From contig JAGMBO010000044.1 in the NCBI GenBank assembly GCA_023129715.1, positions 62,001-126,000 on the forward strand: a stretch of DNA of 64,000 nucleotides. Direction: 5' to 3'. The notes below the pieces were generated by a model. That model was not told the DNA's origin. It did not search any database and was given only the letters and a program-made list of their open reading frames with translations. The position numbers and the translations under genes are program-made. This DNA comes from Candidatus Eiseniibacteriota bacterium. Its GTDB lineage: Bacteria; Eisenbacteria; RBG-16-71-46; CAIMUX01; WJJG01. This document shows, piece by piece, positions 1 to 8,536 of the stretch; positions within the stretch are counted from its first letter, which is position 1, and every line of letters begins with the position of its first letter.

Positions 1-159
1 GTTTTCGCATGGCGAGTCGCCCCTCGCCCCACTGGGCTGTGCCGGATCGCGCGAAGTGACTTGGAATGCTGTGTTGGGTTCCATGGTGACGCGGGGGAGG
101 GCTGGAGCGCTGCGGCGGGATGGGGGCGTTCCATTGGAGCCGGAGCGCCACGCTCGTTC
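1..159. other. non-coding flank downstream of the LysR gene
   Basis: No ORF here has family-like content. The + strand ORFs starting at 56 and 61 are shadows of the LysR gene on the other strand. I see no clear terminator. Confidence 0.4.
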
Positions 160-1041
160 TCAGGTGTCGCCGAGCAGGACCTCGAGAAAGCGTTGCATCG
201 CCGTTGGGATCTCGCGTCCGCGCTTGATCAGGATTCCGAGGGGACGCTGATAGCCCATCTTGGCGAAGCGGACGACGGCGAGCGAGTTGCTGGCGACTTC
301 ACGCTCGACCGTCATCAGGGGCAGGATCGAGATGCCCGTCTCGATCTCGATCGCGCGCTTGATCGTCTCGATGTTGTCGAATTCCATGGCGATCTTCACC
401 CGCACGCCGTTTTCGCGCAGGATCTTGTCGATCGCCCGGCGGGTCGGGATGTCGCGATCGAAGGCGATGAAGGATTGGCCGGTGAGCTTGCGGATGTCGA
501 TGCGCTTGAATCCGGTCAGCGGATGTCCGGGGGGGCAGACGACGACGAGTTCGTCGCTGCGGAACTCACGGATCTCGACGCCGGAACGACGGGCGGGGTA
601 GGCGACGATCCCGATATCGACGGCATTGCCGACGACATCGTCGTAGATTCGGTTGGCCCGATTGTACTCGACGCGCATCCGCACGCCGGGGTAGCGGCGC
701 ATGAACTCCGTCAGATAGGGGTGCAACTCGTGCAGCCCGACGCTGTAGATCGTGGCCACCCGGACCGTGCCCCCTACGCTGTCGGAGAGCTGGCGGAGGC
801 GGTGTTCCATGCTCTCGAGGCGGGCGAGGGCATCCTTGGCTACTTCGTAGAGGATCTCACCCGCCTGTGTGGGGCTGAGGTTGCGCTTGCCGCGCTCGAT
901 CAGCTTCTGCCCGTAGCGATCCTCAAGGCTGCGGACTTGTTGGCTGACCGCAGATTGAGAGATATAGTTGAGCACCGCGGCCTTGGAGAAGCTCTTGCTC
1001 TCGACGACATCACAGAAGACCTTCAGCGACTCGATCTGCAT
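160..1041 (-). CDS. LysR-family transcriptional regulator
   Basis: A 293-aa LysR-type regulator of the family's usual length. The N-terminal winged helix-turn-helix (about residues 1-60) contains the typical run FSKAAVLNYISQSAVSQQ. A linker helix follows, then the two-lobed effector-binding fold (about 90-290) with GTVRVATIYSVGL and the later TGISILPL segment. The ATG start gives the standard LysR N-terminus MQIESLKVF. The gene is divergent from mtaB, and a 17-bp dyad fitting the LysR T-N11-A rule lies about 50 bp upstream of its start, so autoregulation is likely. CysB-like or CbbR-like regulators are the nearest in style, but no metabolic target sits beside it and the inducer cannot be read from the sequence. 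Confidence 0.9.
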   Translation of the reverse strand: MQIESLKVFCDVVESKSFSKAAVLNYISQSAVSQQVRSLEDRYGQKLIERGKRNLSPTQAGEILYEVAKDALARLESMEHRLRQLSDSVGGTVRVATIYSVGLHELHPYLTEFMRRYPGVRMRVEYNRANRIYDDVVGNAVDIGIVAYPARRSGVEIREFRSDELVVVCPPGHPLTGFKRIDIRKLTGQSFIAFDRDIPTRRAIDKILRENGVRVKIAMEFDNIETIKRAIEIETGISILPLMTVEREVASNSLAVVRFAKMGYQRPLGILIKRGREIPTAMQRFLEVLLGDT

Positions 1042-1090
1042 CGCTCAGCGACCTCCCCGCGGCCCGGGATCATTCCACGCGCCCCTTGCG

Positions 1091-1107
1091 CTAATGTGAT
1101 CCATTAG
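1091..1107. promoter_or_regulatory. LysR-type operator dyad
   Basis: CTAATG-TGATC-CATTAG is a perfect 6-bp inverted repeat with a 5-bp centre. It contains TAATG-N5-CATTA, matching the T-N11-A pattern of LysR-family sites. It lies in the lysR/mtaB divergent intergenic region, 50 bp from the lysR start. Binding by the adjacent regulator is inferred from position and symmetry. Confidence 0.6.
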
Positions 1108-1178
1108 AATGTTTCTTACCACGCGCGCCCGCGACCTGTCCAGCCAGACCGATCCGGCGAAAGGGGGAATCGGGTGCA

Positions 1179-1208
1179 TTGACAACCGCGGCGGTCTCTT
1201 CCTAGGCT
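1179..1208 (+). promoter_or_regulatory. sigma-70-type promoter for mtaB-miaB
   Basis: A perfect TTGACA -35 box is followed after 18 bp by TAGGCT (4 of 6 to TATAAT). It lies about 90 bp upstream of the chosen mtaB start. The same TTGACR-18-TAGNNT layout precedes hscB and etfB in this window, which raises confidence. Confidence 0.5.
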
Positions 1209-1299
1209 GAGCGGGCCCGCTCGCCGCCCCGAAGGTCCGGCGGTGAGGGGGGGAGGGTGGGCCACGAGGTCGGAAGTTCATCATCGAGATGGGAGCGCC

Positions 1300-2796
1300 A
1301 TGCATCCGAGTCGACATCCCCGTTTCGCGCTGCGGTTCCTGGGTTGCCGGGCCAACCAGGAGGAGTGTGAGGCGCTGCGCTCGCAGCTCTTGACCGCGGG
1401 CGCCGAGGAGGTCGAGGCTCTGGATGCCGCCGACTGGGTGATCGTCAATACCTGTGCCGTGACCCGCTCGGCCCAGGCCCAGTCCCGCCAAGTGGTGCGC
1501 CGGGCCGGGCGCGCCCGCGGTGAGCGGGCCGCGGTGCTCGTCACCGGGTGCGGCGTGCAACTCGATCCGCAGGAATTCGCGGGCCTGCCCGGGGTCCGTT
1601 GGGTGGTCGGCAACGCGGAGAAGGCGCGCATTCCTGCCCTCTTGCTCTCAGCGGGGACACCCGCCGGCGCTCCGGCCGGGGTCGCGCACTGCCGGGGGGC
1701 GCGCGAGGTCCGCCGGGAACCGTTTGAGGAGCGGGGGGCGCACGTCTTCCATGGCGACGATCCGACCCTGCCCGGCTTCCTCGTGCTCGGGGCGGTCGTG
1801 CCGCACACGCGCGCCCGCGCGCTGCTGAAGGTCCAGGACGGGTGCTCCGGTTCATGCACCTACTGCATCGTGGCGGCGCTGCGCGGCCGTCCCCGCTCCC
1901 GCCCGCTGACCGAGGTAGTGCAGGAGACCGAGCGGCTGGCCGGGGCCGGGTATCACGAGGTCGTCCTCACCGGCATCAACTTGGGGCTCTACGGCCGGGA
2001 CCTGTCGGAGCCGGGCGGGGAAAAGGGCGCCGGTCTGGCCCGCCTGCTGCACGCATTGGAGCGCTTTGCCGGCCGGTTGCGTGTGCGGCTCAGCTCGCTC
2101 GAGCCGATGGCTTTCTCCGGGGCGCTGATCGAGGCGATCGCTGCCTCTCCGGTCTGCTGTCCGCACTTCCATGTTCCGGTGCAGTCGGGGGATGAGCAGT
2201 TGCTCCGGCGCATGGGGCGCCCGTACGGGCGCCGCGAGATTGAACGGATCGTCGCGGCCCTCGGTCGCTGTCAAACGCGATTCGGCCTCGGGATCGATGT
2301 GATCGCCGGATTCCCGGGCGAGACGGAGGCGTCGTTTGCCGCAACGCTGAGCTGGATCGAGGAGCTGCCGGTGACCTACCTGCATGCCTTCGGCTACTCG
2401 GAGCGGCCGGGCACCCCGGCTGCGGACTTCTCGGAGCGGGTGGCGCCGATCGAGCGGAAAGCGCGTGTCCGGCGCCTGCGCGAACTGGATGCCCGCCTGC
2501 GGCTGCGCTTTCAGGAGCGGCTCGCCGGAACGCGGTGCGAGCTGATCGTGGAACGCTCTTCGGGGGCGGCGTTCGGGGGCATCTCCGGCGAGTATGTGCG
2601 CATGCAGGGGCCCGGCCCCGGAGCGCCCCCCGGTGAACGGCTGACGGTGACCGCCGGTGGCGCGCTGCGCCCGGGGCTGCAGAGCTGCCGGCCGGTCGTC
2701 CCGGCTGCCCGCAGCGACTGCCCCGGAGTGCAGGAAGTGCCCGGGCGGCGCCTGGGGGGGCGCTGCGTCGGGCGACGGCGGGGTGACGGGGAATGA
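1300..2796 (+). CDS. mtaB: MtaB-type tRNA (t6A37) methylthiotransferase
   Basis: A 498-aa radical-SAM methylthiotransferase that adds a methylthio group to N6-threonylcarbamoyladenosine-37 of tRNA. The N-terminal UPF0004 domain supplies three cluster cysteines in FLGCRANQEE, VNTCAV and VTGCG. The radical-SAM core carries the CX3CX2C motif CSGSCTYC, and the C-terminus has a TRAM-like segment. The LGCRxNQ signature and lack of the MiaB YGCQMN signature favour MtaB over MiaB or RimO. The ORF track extends upstream to 1243, but the ATG at 1300 has GGGAG just before it and gives the family-typical start. Its stop overlaps the miaB start by 4 bp (ATGA). It probably depends on the same iron-sulfur supply as its neighbour. 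Confidence 0.88.
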   Translation: MHPSRHPRFALRFLGCRANQEECEALRSQLLTAGAEEVEALDAADWVIVNTCAVTRSAQAQSRQVVRRAGRARGERAAVLVTGCGVQLDPQEFAGLPGVRWVVGNAEKARIPALLLSAGTPAGAPAGVAHCRGAREVRREPFEERGAHVFHGDDPTLPGFLVLGAVVPHTRARALLKVQDGCSGSCTYCIVAALRGRPRSRPLTEVVQETERLAGAGYHEVVLTGINLGLYGRDLSEPGGEKGAGLARLLHALERFAGRLRVRLSSLEPMAFSGALIEAIAASPVCCPHFHVPVQSGDEQLLRRMGRPYGRREIERIVAALGRCQTRFGLGIDVIAGFPGETEASFAATLSWIEELPVTYLHAFGYSERPGTPAADFSERVAPIERKARVRRLRELDARLRLRFQERLAGTRCELIVERSSGAAFGGISGEYVRMQGPGPGAPPGERLTVTAGGALRPGLQSCRPVVPAARSDCPGVQEVPGRRLGGRCVGRRRGDGE

Positions 2797-4115
2797 CGAG
2801 GCGCTACCACCTCGAGGTCTACGGCTGCCAGATGAACGTGGCCGATGGCGAGCTGATCGCGGGTCTGCTCGAGCGGGAGGGGTGGCGGCGAACGGCAGAG
2901 GCGACCGAGGCCGACCTGATCGTGGTCAACACCTGTGCGGTTCGCGAGCGGGCTGCCGAGCGGGTGATCGGCCGCATCCAGAGCTTGCGGTCCCTGAAAC
3001 GGAAGCGGCCCGAGCTACGGATCGCCCTGGTCGGATGCCTGGCTCGTTACGGGGGCGAGGATCTCGCCGCGCGGCTGCCCGAGGTCGATCTCTTCCTCGG
3101 ACCCGACGCCTACCGGCAATTGCCGCACCTCCTGCGCGGCGACGAACGCGGGCCGGCCTTTGCCCTCCAGTCCGATCGCGGCGAGACCTACGAGGGGCTG
3201 GCGCCCGCGCGCGGGGCAGGGGTCAACGCCTGGATCAGCATCATGCGCGGCTGCGACCGCATGTGCACCTACTGCATGGTCCCCTTCGCCCGGGGCCGCG
3301 AACACAGTCTGCCCGCCGAGGCGGTGCTGACCGCCGCGCGCGAGGCGGTGGCGGAAGGGCATCCCGCCCTGACCCTGCTGGGCCAGACAGTGACCTCCTA
3401 CCGTGACGGCGAGCGTGACTTCGCCTGGCTCCTGGAGCAACTGGCCGGCCTCCCCGGGGTTCGACGCATCCGGTTTCTCTCGCCCCATCCGGCCGACTTC
3501 ACGGCGCGGCTGCTGGCGGTCATCGCGGCGCACCCGCAAGTCTGCCGTCACTTCCACCTCCCGCTCCAGTCGGGATCGGATGGCATCCTTGCCGCAATGC
3601 GCCGGGGCTACACCCGGGAGGCCTACCTCGCGCTGGTCGCGGATGCCCGCCGTCTCCTGCCGGGGATCGCGATCACGACCGATTTGATCGTCGGCTTTCC
3701 CGGAGAGACGGAGCGCGACTTCGAGGAGACGCTGGAGGTGATGGGCGCGGTCGAGTTCGATCAGGCCTTCATGTTCGCTTATTCCCCCCGACCGCGAACC
3801 TATGCCGCGCGCAAGCTGGCCGACGACGTACCCGCAGCGCTCAAGCGCGCCCGCCTGGAGAAGATGATCGCCCTGCAGGAACAGCACTCCCGAGGCGCCT
3901 ACACCCGTCTCATCGGCCGTATCGTCGAGGTGATGATCGAGGGGCCGGCCCGCACCCCCCCGGGGCATCTCTTCGGGCGCAGCGACGGGTTCAAGGACGT
4001 GATCGTCGCCGACTGCGAGCCGGCGCCGCGGGTGGGAGAAGTCGTCCGGGTGGTGGTTACGGGGGCGAGTTCCCACACCCTGCTCGGGCGGGGAGTCGGT
4101 CGGGTCGCGGATTGA
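2793..4115 (+). CDS. miaB: MiaB tRNA-2-methylthio-N6-dimethylallyladenosine synthase
   Basis: A 440-aa radical-SAM enzyme that converts i6A37 to ms2i6A37 in tRNAs reading UNN codons. The MiaB signature YGCQMNVADGE is at the N-terminus, with VNTCAVRERA and VGCLARYGG supplying the other auxiliary-cluster cysteines. The radical-SAM motif is CDRMCTYCMVPFARG, and the MiaB-typical GFPGETERDFEET and a C-terminal TRAM domain follow. It overlaps mtaB by 4 bp, so the two methylthiotransferases are translationally coupled. The length is normal for the family. No miaA (isopentenyl transferase) is in the window. Confidence 0.95.
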   Translation: MTRRYHLEVYGCQMNVADGELIAGLLEREGWRRTAEATEADLIVVNTCAVRERAAERVIGRIQSLRSLKRKRPELRIALVGCLARYGGEDLAARLPEVDLFLGPDAYRQLPHLLRGDERGPAFALQSDRGETYEGLAPARGAGVNAWISIMRGCDRMCTYCMVPFARGREHSLPAEAVLTAAREAVAEGHPALTLLGQTVTSYRDGERDFAWLLEQLAGLPGVRRIRFLSPHPADFTARLLAVIAAHPQVCRHFHLPLQSGSDGILAAMRRGYTREAYLALVADARRLLPGIAITTDLIVGFPGETERDFEETLEVMGAVEFDQAFMFAYSPRPRTYAARKLADDVPAALKRARLEKMIALQEQHSRGAYTRLIGRIVEVMIEGPARTPPGHLFGRSDGFKDVIVADCEPAPRVGEVVRVVVTGASSHTLLGRGVGRVAD

Positions 4116-4151
4116 TGCCGGTCGGGGACCGACAACCAGCCGAGAAGCGCG

Positions 4152-4181
4152 TTGACAGCGCCATGAGGCGCCACATAGCAT
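4152..4181 (+). promoter_or_regulatory. sigma-70-type promoter for the hscB operon
   Basis: TTGACA, an 18-bp spacer and TAGCAT end 39 bp upstream of the hscB ATG. The spacer holds a short dyad (GGCGCC region: GCGCC-ATGA-GGCGC), which could serve as an operator. Confidence 0.6.
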
Positions 4182-4220
4182 CTCCTCTCTGTAGTTGCTC
4201 ACGAGATCAGAGGCGATGGG

Positions 4221-4898
4221 ATGAAGTGCTGGAACTGCCAAAACGCCTTGGACGAGGTCATTATCTGTGGCCGCTGCGGCATGCCGCAGATGGTCGGATC
4301 GTTCAATCCATTCGGTATTTTGAACATACCGCCCCGGCTGCATTGGGATGAGGGGGGGGTCCGTACCGCCTACGAGCGGCTTGCCTTGCGCTGCCACCCC
4401 GATCTCTTCCGCGCCCACCGCGACGAGCGGGTCCTCTCGGCGGCCAGCTCGGCCATGCGGGCGATCAATGACGCCTTCCGCGAGATCCGTGAGCCCGTCC
4501 GGCGTCTGAGATACGTCCTGGCGGCAGTCGGTCAGACGCAGGGGGCGACGCGCACCGTGCCCGCCAGCTTGCAGGATTCGGTCCAGATCATCGAGCGGGT
4601 TCTGACGACGGTCGATGAGGCCCGCAAGGCGGGCGACCGCGTGGCTTGGGAGGGCGAGCAGGACCATCTGGCTTCCCTGCTGGTGAAAATCGAGAAGGCC
4701 CGCGAGCGCACGGCCGAGACGATGCGGGCGCTGGTGTCCGAATGGGACGGCGGTGTGGAGAGCGCGAACAACGACTGGCCCGACATGTCCGAGGATTGGA
4801 TGAACCGGGCGATGACCTGGGCGGGGGAGCGCGAGTACCTCGACTCGATGATCAACCGTGTCGAGGAGGCGGGCAGGCCTCCGGAGGAGAGCGAGTAG
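4221..4898 (+). CDS. hscB: HscB-like J-domain co-chaperone with N-terminal zinc finger
   Basis: A 225-aa HscB/Hsc20-type J protein. Residues 3-19 form a CxxC-x9-CxxC zinc-binding knot (C3, C6, C16, C19), as in eukaryotic HSC20 and many non-proteobacterial HscB proteins. The J domain follows, with the invariant HPD at 59-61 (RCHPDLF), and then a helical C-terminal domain that in the family binds the scaffold protein IscU. The next gene, starting directly after the stop, encodes an Hsp70, the expected partner. No iscU, iscS or ferredoxin gene is nearby, so a role in iron-sulfur cluster transfer is inferred from family, not from context. ATG start preceded by a sigma-70-like promoter. Confidence 0.82.
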   Translation: MKCWNCQNALDEVIICGRCGMPQMVGSFNPFGILNIPPRLHWDEGGVRTAYERLALRCHPDLFRAHRDERVLSAASSAMRAINDAFREIREPVRRLRYVLAAVGQTQGATRTVPASLQDSVQIIERVLTTVDEARKAGDRVAWEGEQDHLASLLVKIEKARERTAETMRALVSEWDGGVESANNDWPDMSEDWMNRAMTWAGEREYLDSMINRVEEAGRPPEESE

Positions 4899-6719
4899 GT
4901 GGCACAGCTGGGCCAGAAAAGCTCGGATGAGACCTTTGTCGCGGTCGATTTCGGCACGTCGGCCAGCCGGATCGCCTATTCCCGCGGGGAGGGCCATGCC
5001 CTGGTGGCCGAGCTGAACGGCGAGACCGAGATTCCCTCGGTGCTGACCCTCTCGCCCGAAGGCGGCATGCTCGCCGGGGTCGATGCCCGCAACCACCAGG
5101 CGATCTTTCCCTCCGAGACGCTGATCGGTCTGAAGTCGCTATTCAGCGCCGATCCCGAGGAGTTGCGGGGTCGGGGGCACCTTTTTCCCCAGAAGATCGA
5201 CAGCAGCAGTGATCAGTTCCTGCGCCTGGAGATCGGCGGGCGCCCGCGCACGCCGCTGGAGCTGATCGCGTTGTACTTGCTCCATCTGCGGCAGACCGCC
5301 GAGGTCGGGATGAACCGGGTGGTCGAGTCCGCGGTCTTCACTGTCCCTGTCTCCTTTACGCCTCTGGAGCGTCAGGCCTTCCGGCTGGCGGCGCGGATGG
5401 CGGGATTCCAACGGGTGCGGCTGCTCGACGAGCCCGTGGCCGTTGCCCTGGCGGCCATCTCGCGTGGTGTGCGCGGCCGGCTCGCCGTGGCGAGCTGGGG
5501 AGCGGGGTATTTCGGCGCCACGGTCGTCGAGGCCCAGCAAGACATGGTTCAGGTGCTCGCGAGCGTGGGCAGCTCGCGTCTCGGTGGCGCCCGGATCGAC
5601 GATGCCCTGGCTCAGGACTTCCTCGAGCGCGTGCGCGCCGCGGGGGGCGAGGGGTTCGCGCACGAGGCGACCGTCGCGCGTCACCTGCTCGAGGCGGCGC
5701 GGCATGCCAAACAGGAGATCGCCGCCCGCGGCAAGGCGGTTCTTCAGCTGCGGTCGGGCAAGGAGAAGAAGCCGGTGCGGCACACCTATCAGGCCGGCGA
5801 TCTCAACCAGTGGCTCGATCCGCTGGCGACGAAGGCCGCCGGCCTCTGCCGCGGGTTGCTGCAAGAGCTCTCGCTCGGCTCGGGCGACGTCGACATGCTG
5901 CTGCTCGCCGGCGGCATGGTCCAGATAGAGGCGGCCGCGGCGTCGTTGCGAGAAGTCTTCGGCCGCGATCCCGAGCCGGGGTACGGTTCCTTGGAGACGG
6001 CGGTCACGGGGGCCCTCGTGCGGGCTCGCTTCCTCGAGCGGGAACTCGCCGAACCCCTGGTGCTCGATGCCATGCCGATGGCGCTCGGCATCGAGGGCCA
6101 GACGGGCCACATCAACACCCTGCAGGCCCGCACCGAACGGATTCCGGCCAGCAAGGTCGAGCTCTTCACGACCTATCTCGAGAAGCAGACCGAGGTCGCC
6201 ATCCAGCTCTACGGGCATCGCGGCCAGCAGTGGGAACGGTTGGCGGCGGCGGAGATCGCCAAGATCCCGCCGATGAAGGGCAATCAGCCCAAGATCGAAG
6301 TGACGCTGACGTTCGATGAGGATGGGGTGCTCAATGCCTCCGCGCGGGAGATGAGCAAGAGCAAGCCCCTGGCCGTCGAGCTGCGCCCGCCTCACGGAAT
6401 GACGGGCAACGAGCTGCGCAGCATCGAAGAGGAACTGCCCCCGCATGCGGAAGAGGATTTTTCCGAGCGGCTACGCGAAGAGCTGCGTGTTCGTGGGCAG
6501 TTGCTGCTGGGAACTCTGGGAGTGGTGGCGAGCCGGCATGCGAGTGTGATGACGCGTGACGAGAAACACATCATCGTCAGCAAGACACGTGACTTCGAAG
6601 AAGTGCTCGAGGGGGGTGACATTGATGAGATGCGCAGTTGCTCACGCGAGTTGGCCGAAGCCGCCCAGCCGGTGATGCAACGGGTGCTGGACAAGAGCCT
6701 CGAGACCCTCCTGCGCTAG
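4899..6719 (+). CDS. HscA-like Hsp70 with degenerate ATPase motifs
   Basis: A 606-aa Hsp70 close in length to HscA (about 616 aa). GTG start with GGAGGAG about 10 nt upstream, directly after the hscB stop. The phosphate-1 loop is VAVDFGTSAS (residues 14-23), lysine 79 sits where the catalytic lysine is expected, and DEPVAVALA (177-185) keeps the glutamate. The phosphate-2 motif, normally DLGGGTFD, reads SWGAGYFG (199-206), so the Mg/ATP aspartate is Ser and the phosphorylatable threonine is Tyr. The substrate-binding beta domain (LDAMPMALGIEG onward) and a short helical lid are present. It is likely the HscB partner, but ATP hydrolysis may be absent or very slow. A divergent DnaK paralogue is the alternative reading. 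Confidence 0.85.
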   Translation: MAQLGQKSSDETFVAVDFGTSASRIAYSRGEGHALVAELNGETEIPSVLTLSPEGGMLAGVDARNHQAIFPSETLIGLKSLFSADPEELRGRGHLFPQKIDSSSDQFLRLEIGGRPRTPLELIALYLLHLRQTAEVGMNRVVESAVFTVPVSFTPLERQAFRLAARMAGFQRVRLLDEPVAVALAAISRGVRGRLAVASWGAGYFGATVVEAQQDMVQVLASVGSSRLGGARIDDALAQDFLERVRAAGGEGFAHEATVARHLLEAARHAKQEIAARGKAVLQLRSGKEKKPVRHTYQAGDLNQWLDPLATKAAGLCRGLLQELSLGSGDVDMLLLAGGMVQIEAAAASLREVFGRDPEPGYGSLETAVTGALVRARFLERELAEPLVLDAMPMALGIEGQTGHINTLQARTERIPASKVELFTTYLEKQTEVAIQLYGHRGQQWERLAAAEIAKIPPMKGNQPKIEVTLTFDEDGVLNASAREMSKSKPLAVELRPPHGMTGNELRSIEEELPPHAEEDFSERLREELRVRGQLLLGTLGVVASRHASVMTRDEKHIIVSKTRDFEEVLEGGDIDEMRSCSRELAEAAQPVMQRVLDKSLETLLR

Positions 6720-6733
6720 CCGCAAGGTGGCCC

Positions 6734-7792
6734 GTGACCATCGAATCGCTCAGAATGCCGGGACGCCTCATCGAGTTCTGTGAACAGGCACGTGCCAGAA
6801 TCGCAGCCGCCGAACGGATCCTCCTGGCCGCGCACGTCTTCCCCGAGCCGGATGCGATCGGATCCGAGGCGGCGTTGGCCCGACACCTCCTGCAACAGGG
6901 GCGCCAGGTCTTCGTCTGCAACCCATCGCCGGTGCTCGATGTCTATCGCTTCCTCACCGATCTCTCGGGACTGCCTCCCGAGCATTGGGTCGAGGGGAGC
7001 GATCGGGTTCCGGAGCATGACCTGATCATCCTGCTCGATGTCAGTGACTGGGACTACATGGCCTCGCTCGGCAAGGTGCTCCGGCGGTCTCCGGCGCCGA
7101 AGATCCTCTTCGATCACCATCAGAGCAGCGCGCCTGCGGGCACCCTGGCGCTGATCGATCCCGACGCGAGCGCAACCGGCGAGGTGCTCTTTCGCTACTT
7201 CCTGGCGACGGGGGCGCCGGTCGACCGTGAGATGGCCCAGGCGCTCTACGCCTCGATTCTCTTCGACACCGGCAGCTTCCGTTTCCGCAATGCGCGCGAC
7301 GAGACGCTGCTGATCGCCGCCGAGCTGATCCGCCAAGGGGCGAGCCATCGCGAGACGGTCGCCAAGCTCTTCGAGAACGAGTCGTTTCCCCGCGTCGAGC
7401 TGCTCACCGCGGCGCTGGCGCGACTGGTGAGCGACGCGGACGGACGGATTGCCTGGACGTATGTCACCGAGGAGATGTTCCGGCGCACGGGAACGACCGC
7501 CGGCGACGCCGACGGCATCATCGATCACTTGATGACCATTCGCGGGGTCCAAATCGGCGTGCTGTTTCGCGAGCTTCCCGGGGGCGGCGTCAAAGTCACC
7601 TTCCGCTCCAAGGGCAAGCCGAACGTCGGCCGGCTGGCCGGGGCCTTGGGGGGCGGTGGTCGCCCGACCGCGGCGGGCGTGACTCTGCCCGGATCGCTGC
7701 GGGAGGCGAGCAATCGGGTCGTGCCGGCGGTGCGTTCCCTGGTGGGGACGGCCGTGCGGCCGGTGGAGGAGTGCGATGTCAGTGATTCCTGA
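6734..7792 (+). CDS. nrnA: DHH/DHHA1 phosphoesterase, NrnA-like oligoribonuclease / pAp phosphatase
   Basis: A 352-aa DHH-family phosphoesterase that in NrnA relatives degrades nanoRNA and dephosphorylates pAp. The metal-site motifs are HVFPEPDAIGS, LLDVSDWDY, DHHQSS (the DHH box) and LYASILFDTGSFRF. The DHHA1 domain ends with GGGGRPTAAG where GGGGH-x-x-AAG is usual. I chose the GTG at 6734 because AAGGTGG lies 5-6 nt upstream; an ATG at 6755 (MPGRLIEF) is the alternative. The track ORF from 6638 would overlap hsp70 by 80 bp and lacks support. It overlaps folE by 17 bp, consistent with one operon from hscB to folE. Confidence 0.82.
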   Translation: MTIESLRMPGRLIEFCEQARARIAAAERILLAAHVFPEPDAIGSEAALARHLLQQGRQVFVCNPSPVLDVYRFLTDLSGLPPEHWVEGSDRVPEHDLIILLDVSDWDYMASLGKVLRRSPAPKILFDHHQSSAPAGTLALIDPDASATGEVLFRYFLATGAPVDREMAQALYASILFDTGSFRFRNARDETLLIAAELIRQGASHRETVAKLFENESFPRVELLTAALARLVSDADGRIAWTYVTEEMFRRTGTTAGDADGIIDHLMTIRGVQIGVLFRELPGGGVKVTFRSKGKPNVGRLAGALGGGGRPTAAGVTLPGSLREASNRVVPAVRSLVGTAVRPVEECDVSDS

Positions 7793-8339
7793 ACTCGTCA
7801 AAGGGCTGTTGAAGGAATGTGGTGAAGATCCTGATCGCCCCGGCCTGCAGAAGACGCCGGACCGGGTTACCGCGGCGTGGAAGAAGCTGACGGCCGGGTA
7901 CCAACAGTCGTTCGACGAGGTCCTCGCGGGGGCGATCTTCACCGAACGCTATGACCAGATGATCATGGTCAAGGACATCGACTTCTACAGCCTGTGTGAG
8001 CATCATCTGTTGCCCTTCTTCGGCAAGGTCCACGTCGCCTACATTCCGGACGGCCGCATCATCGGGTTGAGCAAGATTCCCCGGGTGGTGGATTTCTTCG
8101 CCCGGCGCCTCCAACTCCAGGAACGGATGACGACACAGATTGCGGAAGGCCTTGCCGAGGCATTGCAGCCCCGGGGCGTGGGGGTCGTCGTCGAGGCCTT
8201 TCACCTGTGTGTCGCCATGCGGGGCGTACAGAAGCAGAATGCCTACATGACCACCAGTGCCATGCACGGGGATTTCCGGGATGATCGGGCGACGCGGGGT
8301 GAGTTTCTCGGTCTGCTCCGCCGCCGCCACGCGCGCTGA
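7776..8339 (+). CDS. folE: GTP cyclohydrolase I
   Basis: A 187-aa GTP cyclohydrolase I, which converts GTP to 7,8-dihydroneopterin triphosphate at the head of folate (or queuosine/biopterin) synthesis. The zinc ligands are visible: C74 and H77 in YSLCEHHLLPFFG and C145 in FHLCVAMRGVQKQ. GLSKIPRVVDFFARR and the TTSAMHGDF end are also family-typical. The ATG overlaps the end of nrnA by 17 bp. It is the last gene of the operon and is followed by a 16-bp perfect hairpin. Length is normal. No other folate gene is nearby. Confidence 0.95.
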   Translation: MSVIPELVKGLLKECGEDPDRPGLQKTPDRVTAAWKKLTAGYQQSFDEVLAGAIFTERYDQMIMVKDIDFYSLCEHHLLPFFGKVHVAYIPDGRIIGLSKIPRVVDFFARRLQLQERMTTQIAEGLAEALQPRGVGVVVEAFHLCVAMRGVQKQNAYMTTSAMHGDFRDDRATRGEFLGLLRRRHAR

Positions 8340-8445
8340 TTCCCCGGTGAGGCCCCGCCGGATCTCCCGGGCGCGCGCCCTCTCGGGACCTCTCCTCCTG
8401 GAGGACATGGCGGGAGACGCGGGATGGAGTCGATCGGCTCGGTAG

Positions 8446-8482
8446 GGCAACGGGCACCGGAGTCGATCCGGTGCCCGTTGCC
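8446..8482. terminator. strong hairpin between convergent folE and GAPDH genes
   Basis: A perfect 16-bp stem (GGCAACGGGCACCGGA and its complement) encloses a 5-nt loop GTCGA. No T-run follows on either strand, so it may be a bidirectional hairpin stop or an mRNA-stabilising 3' end. Its position, about 100 bp past folE and 55 bp past the convergent gene, fits a shared terminator. Confidence 0.65.
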
Positions 8483-8536
8483 GTTCATCGCGGCGCCGTC
8501 TGTGGGGCTCCCTTGACGGCGCGGGATTCCGGCGAG

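Noticed and set aside
3015-5096. 693-aa minus-strand ORF
   Set aside because: Antisense shadow of miaB, hscB and hsp70; long antisense ORFs are expected in such high-GC DNA.
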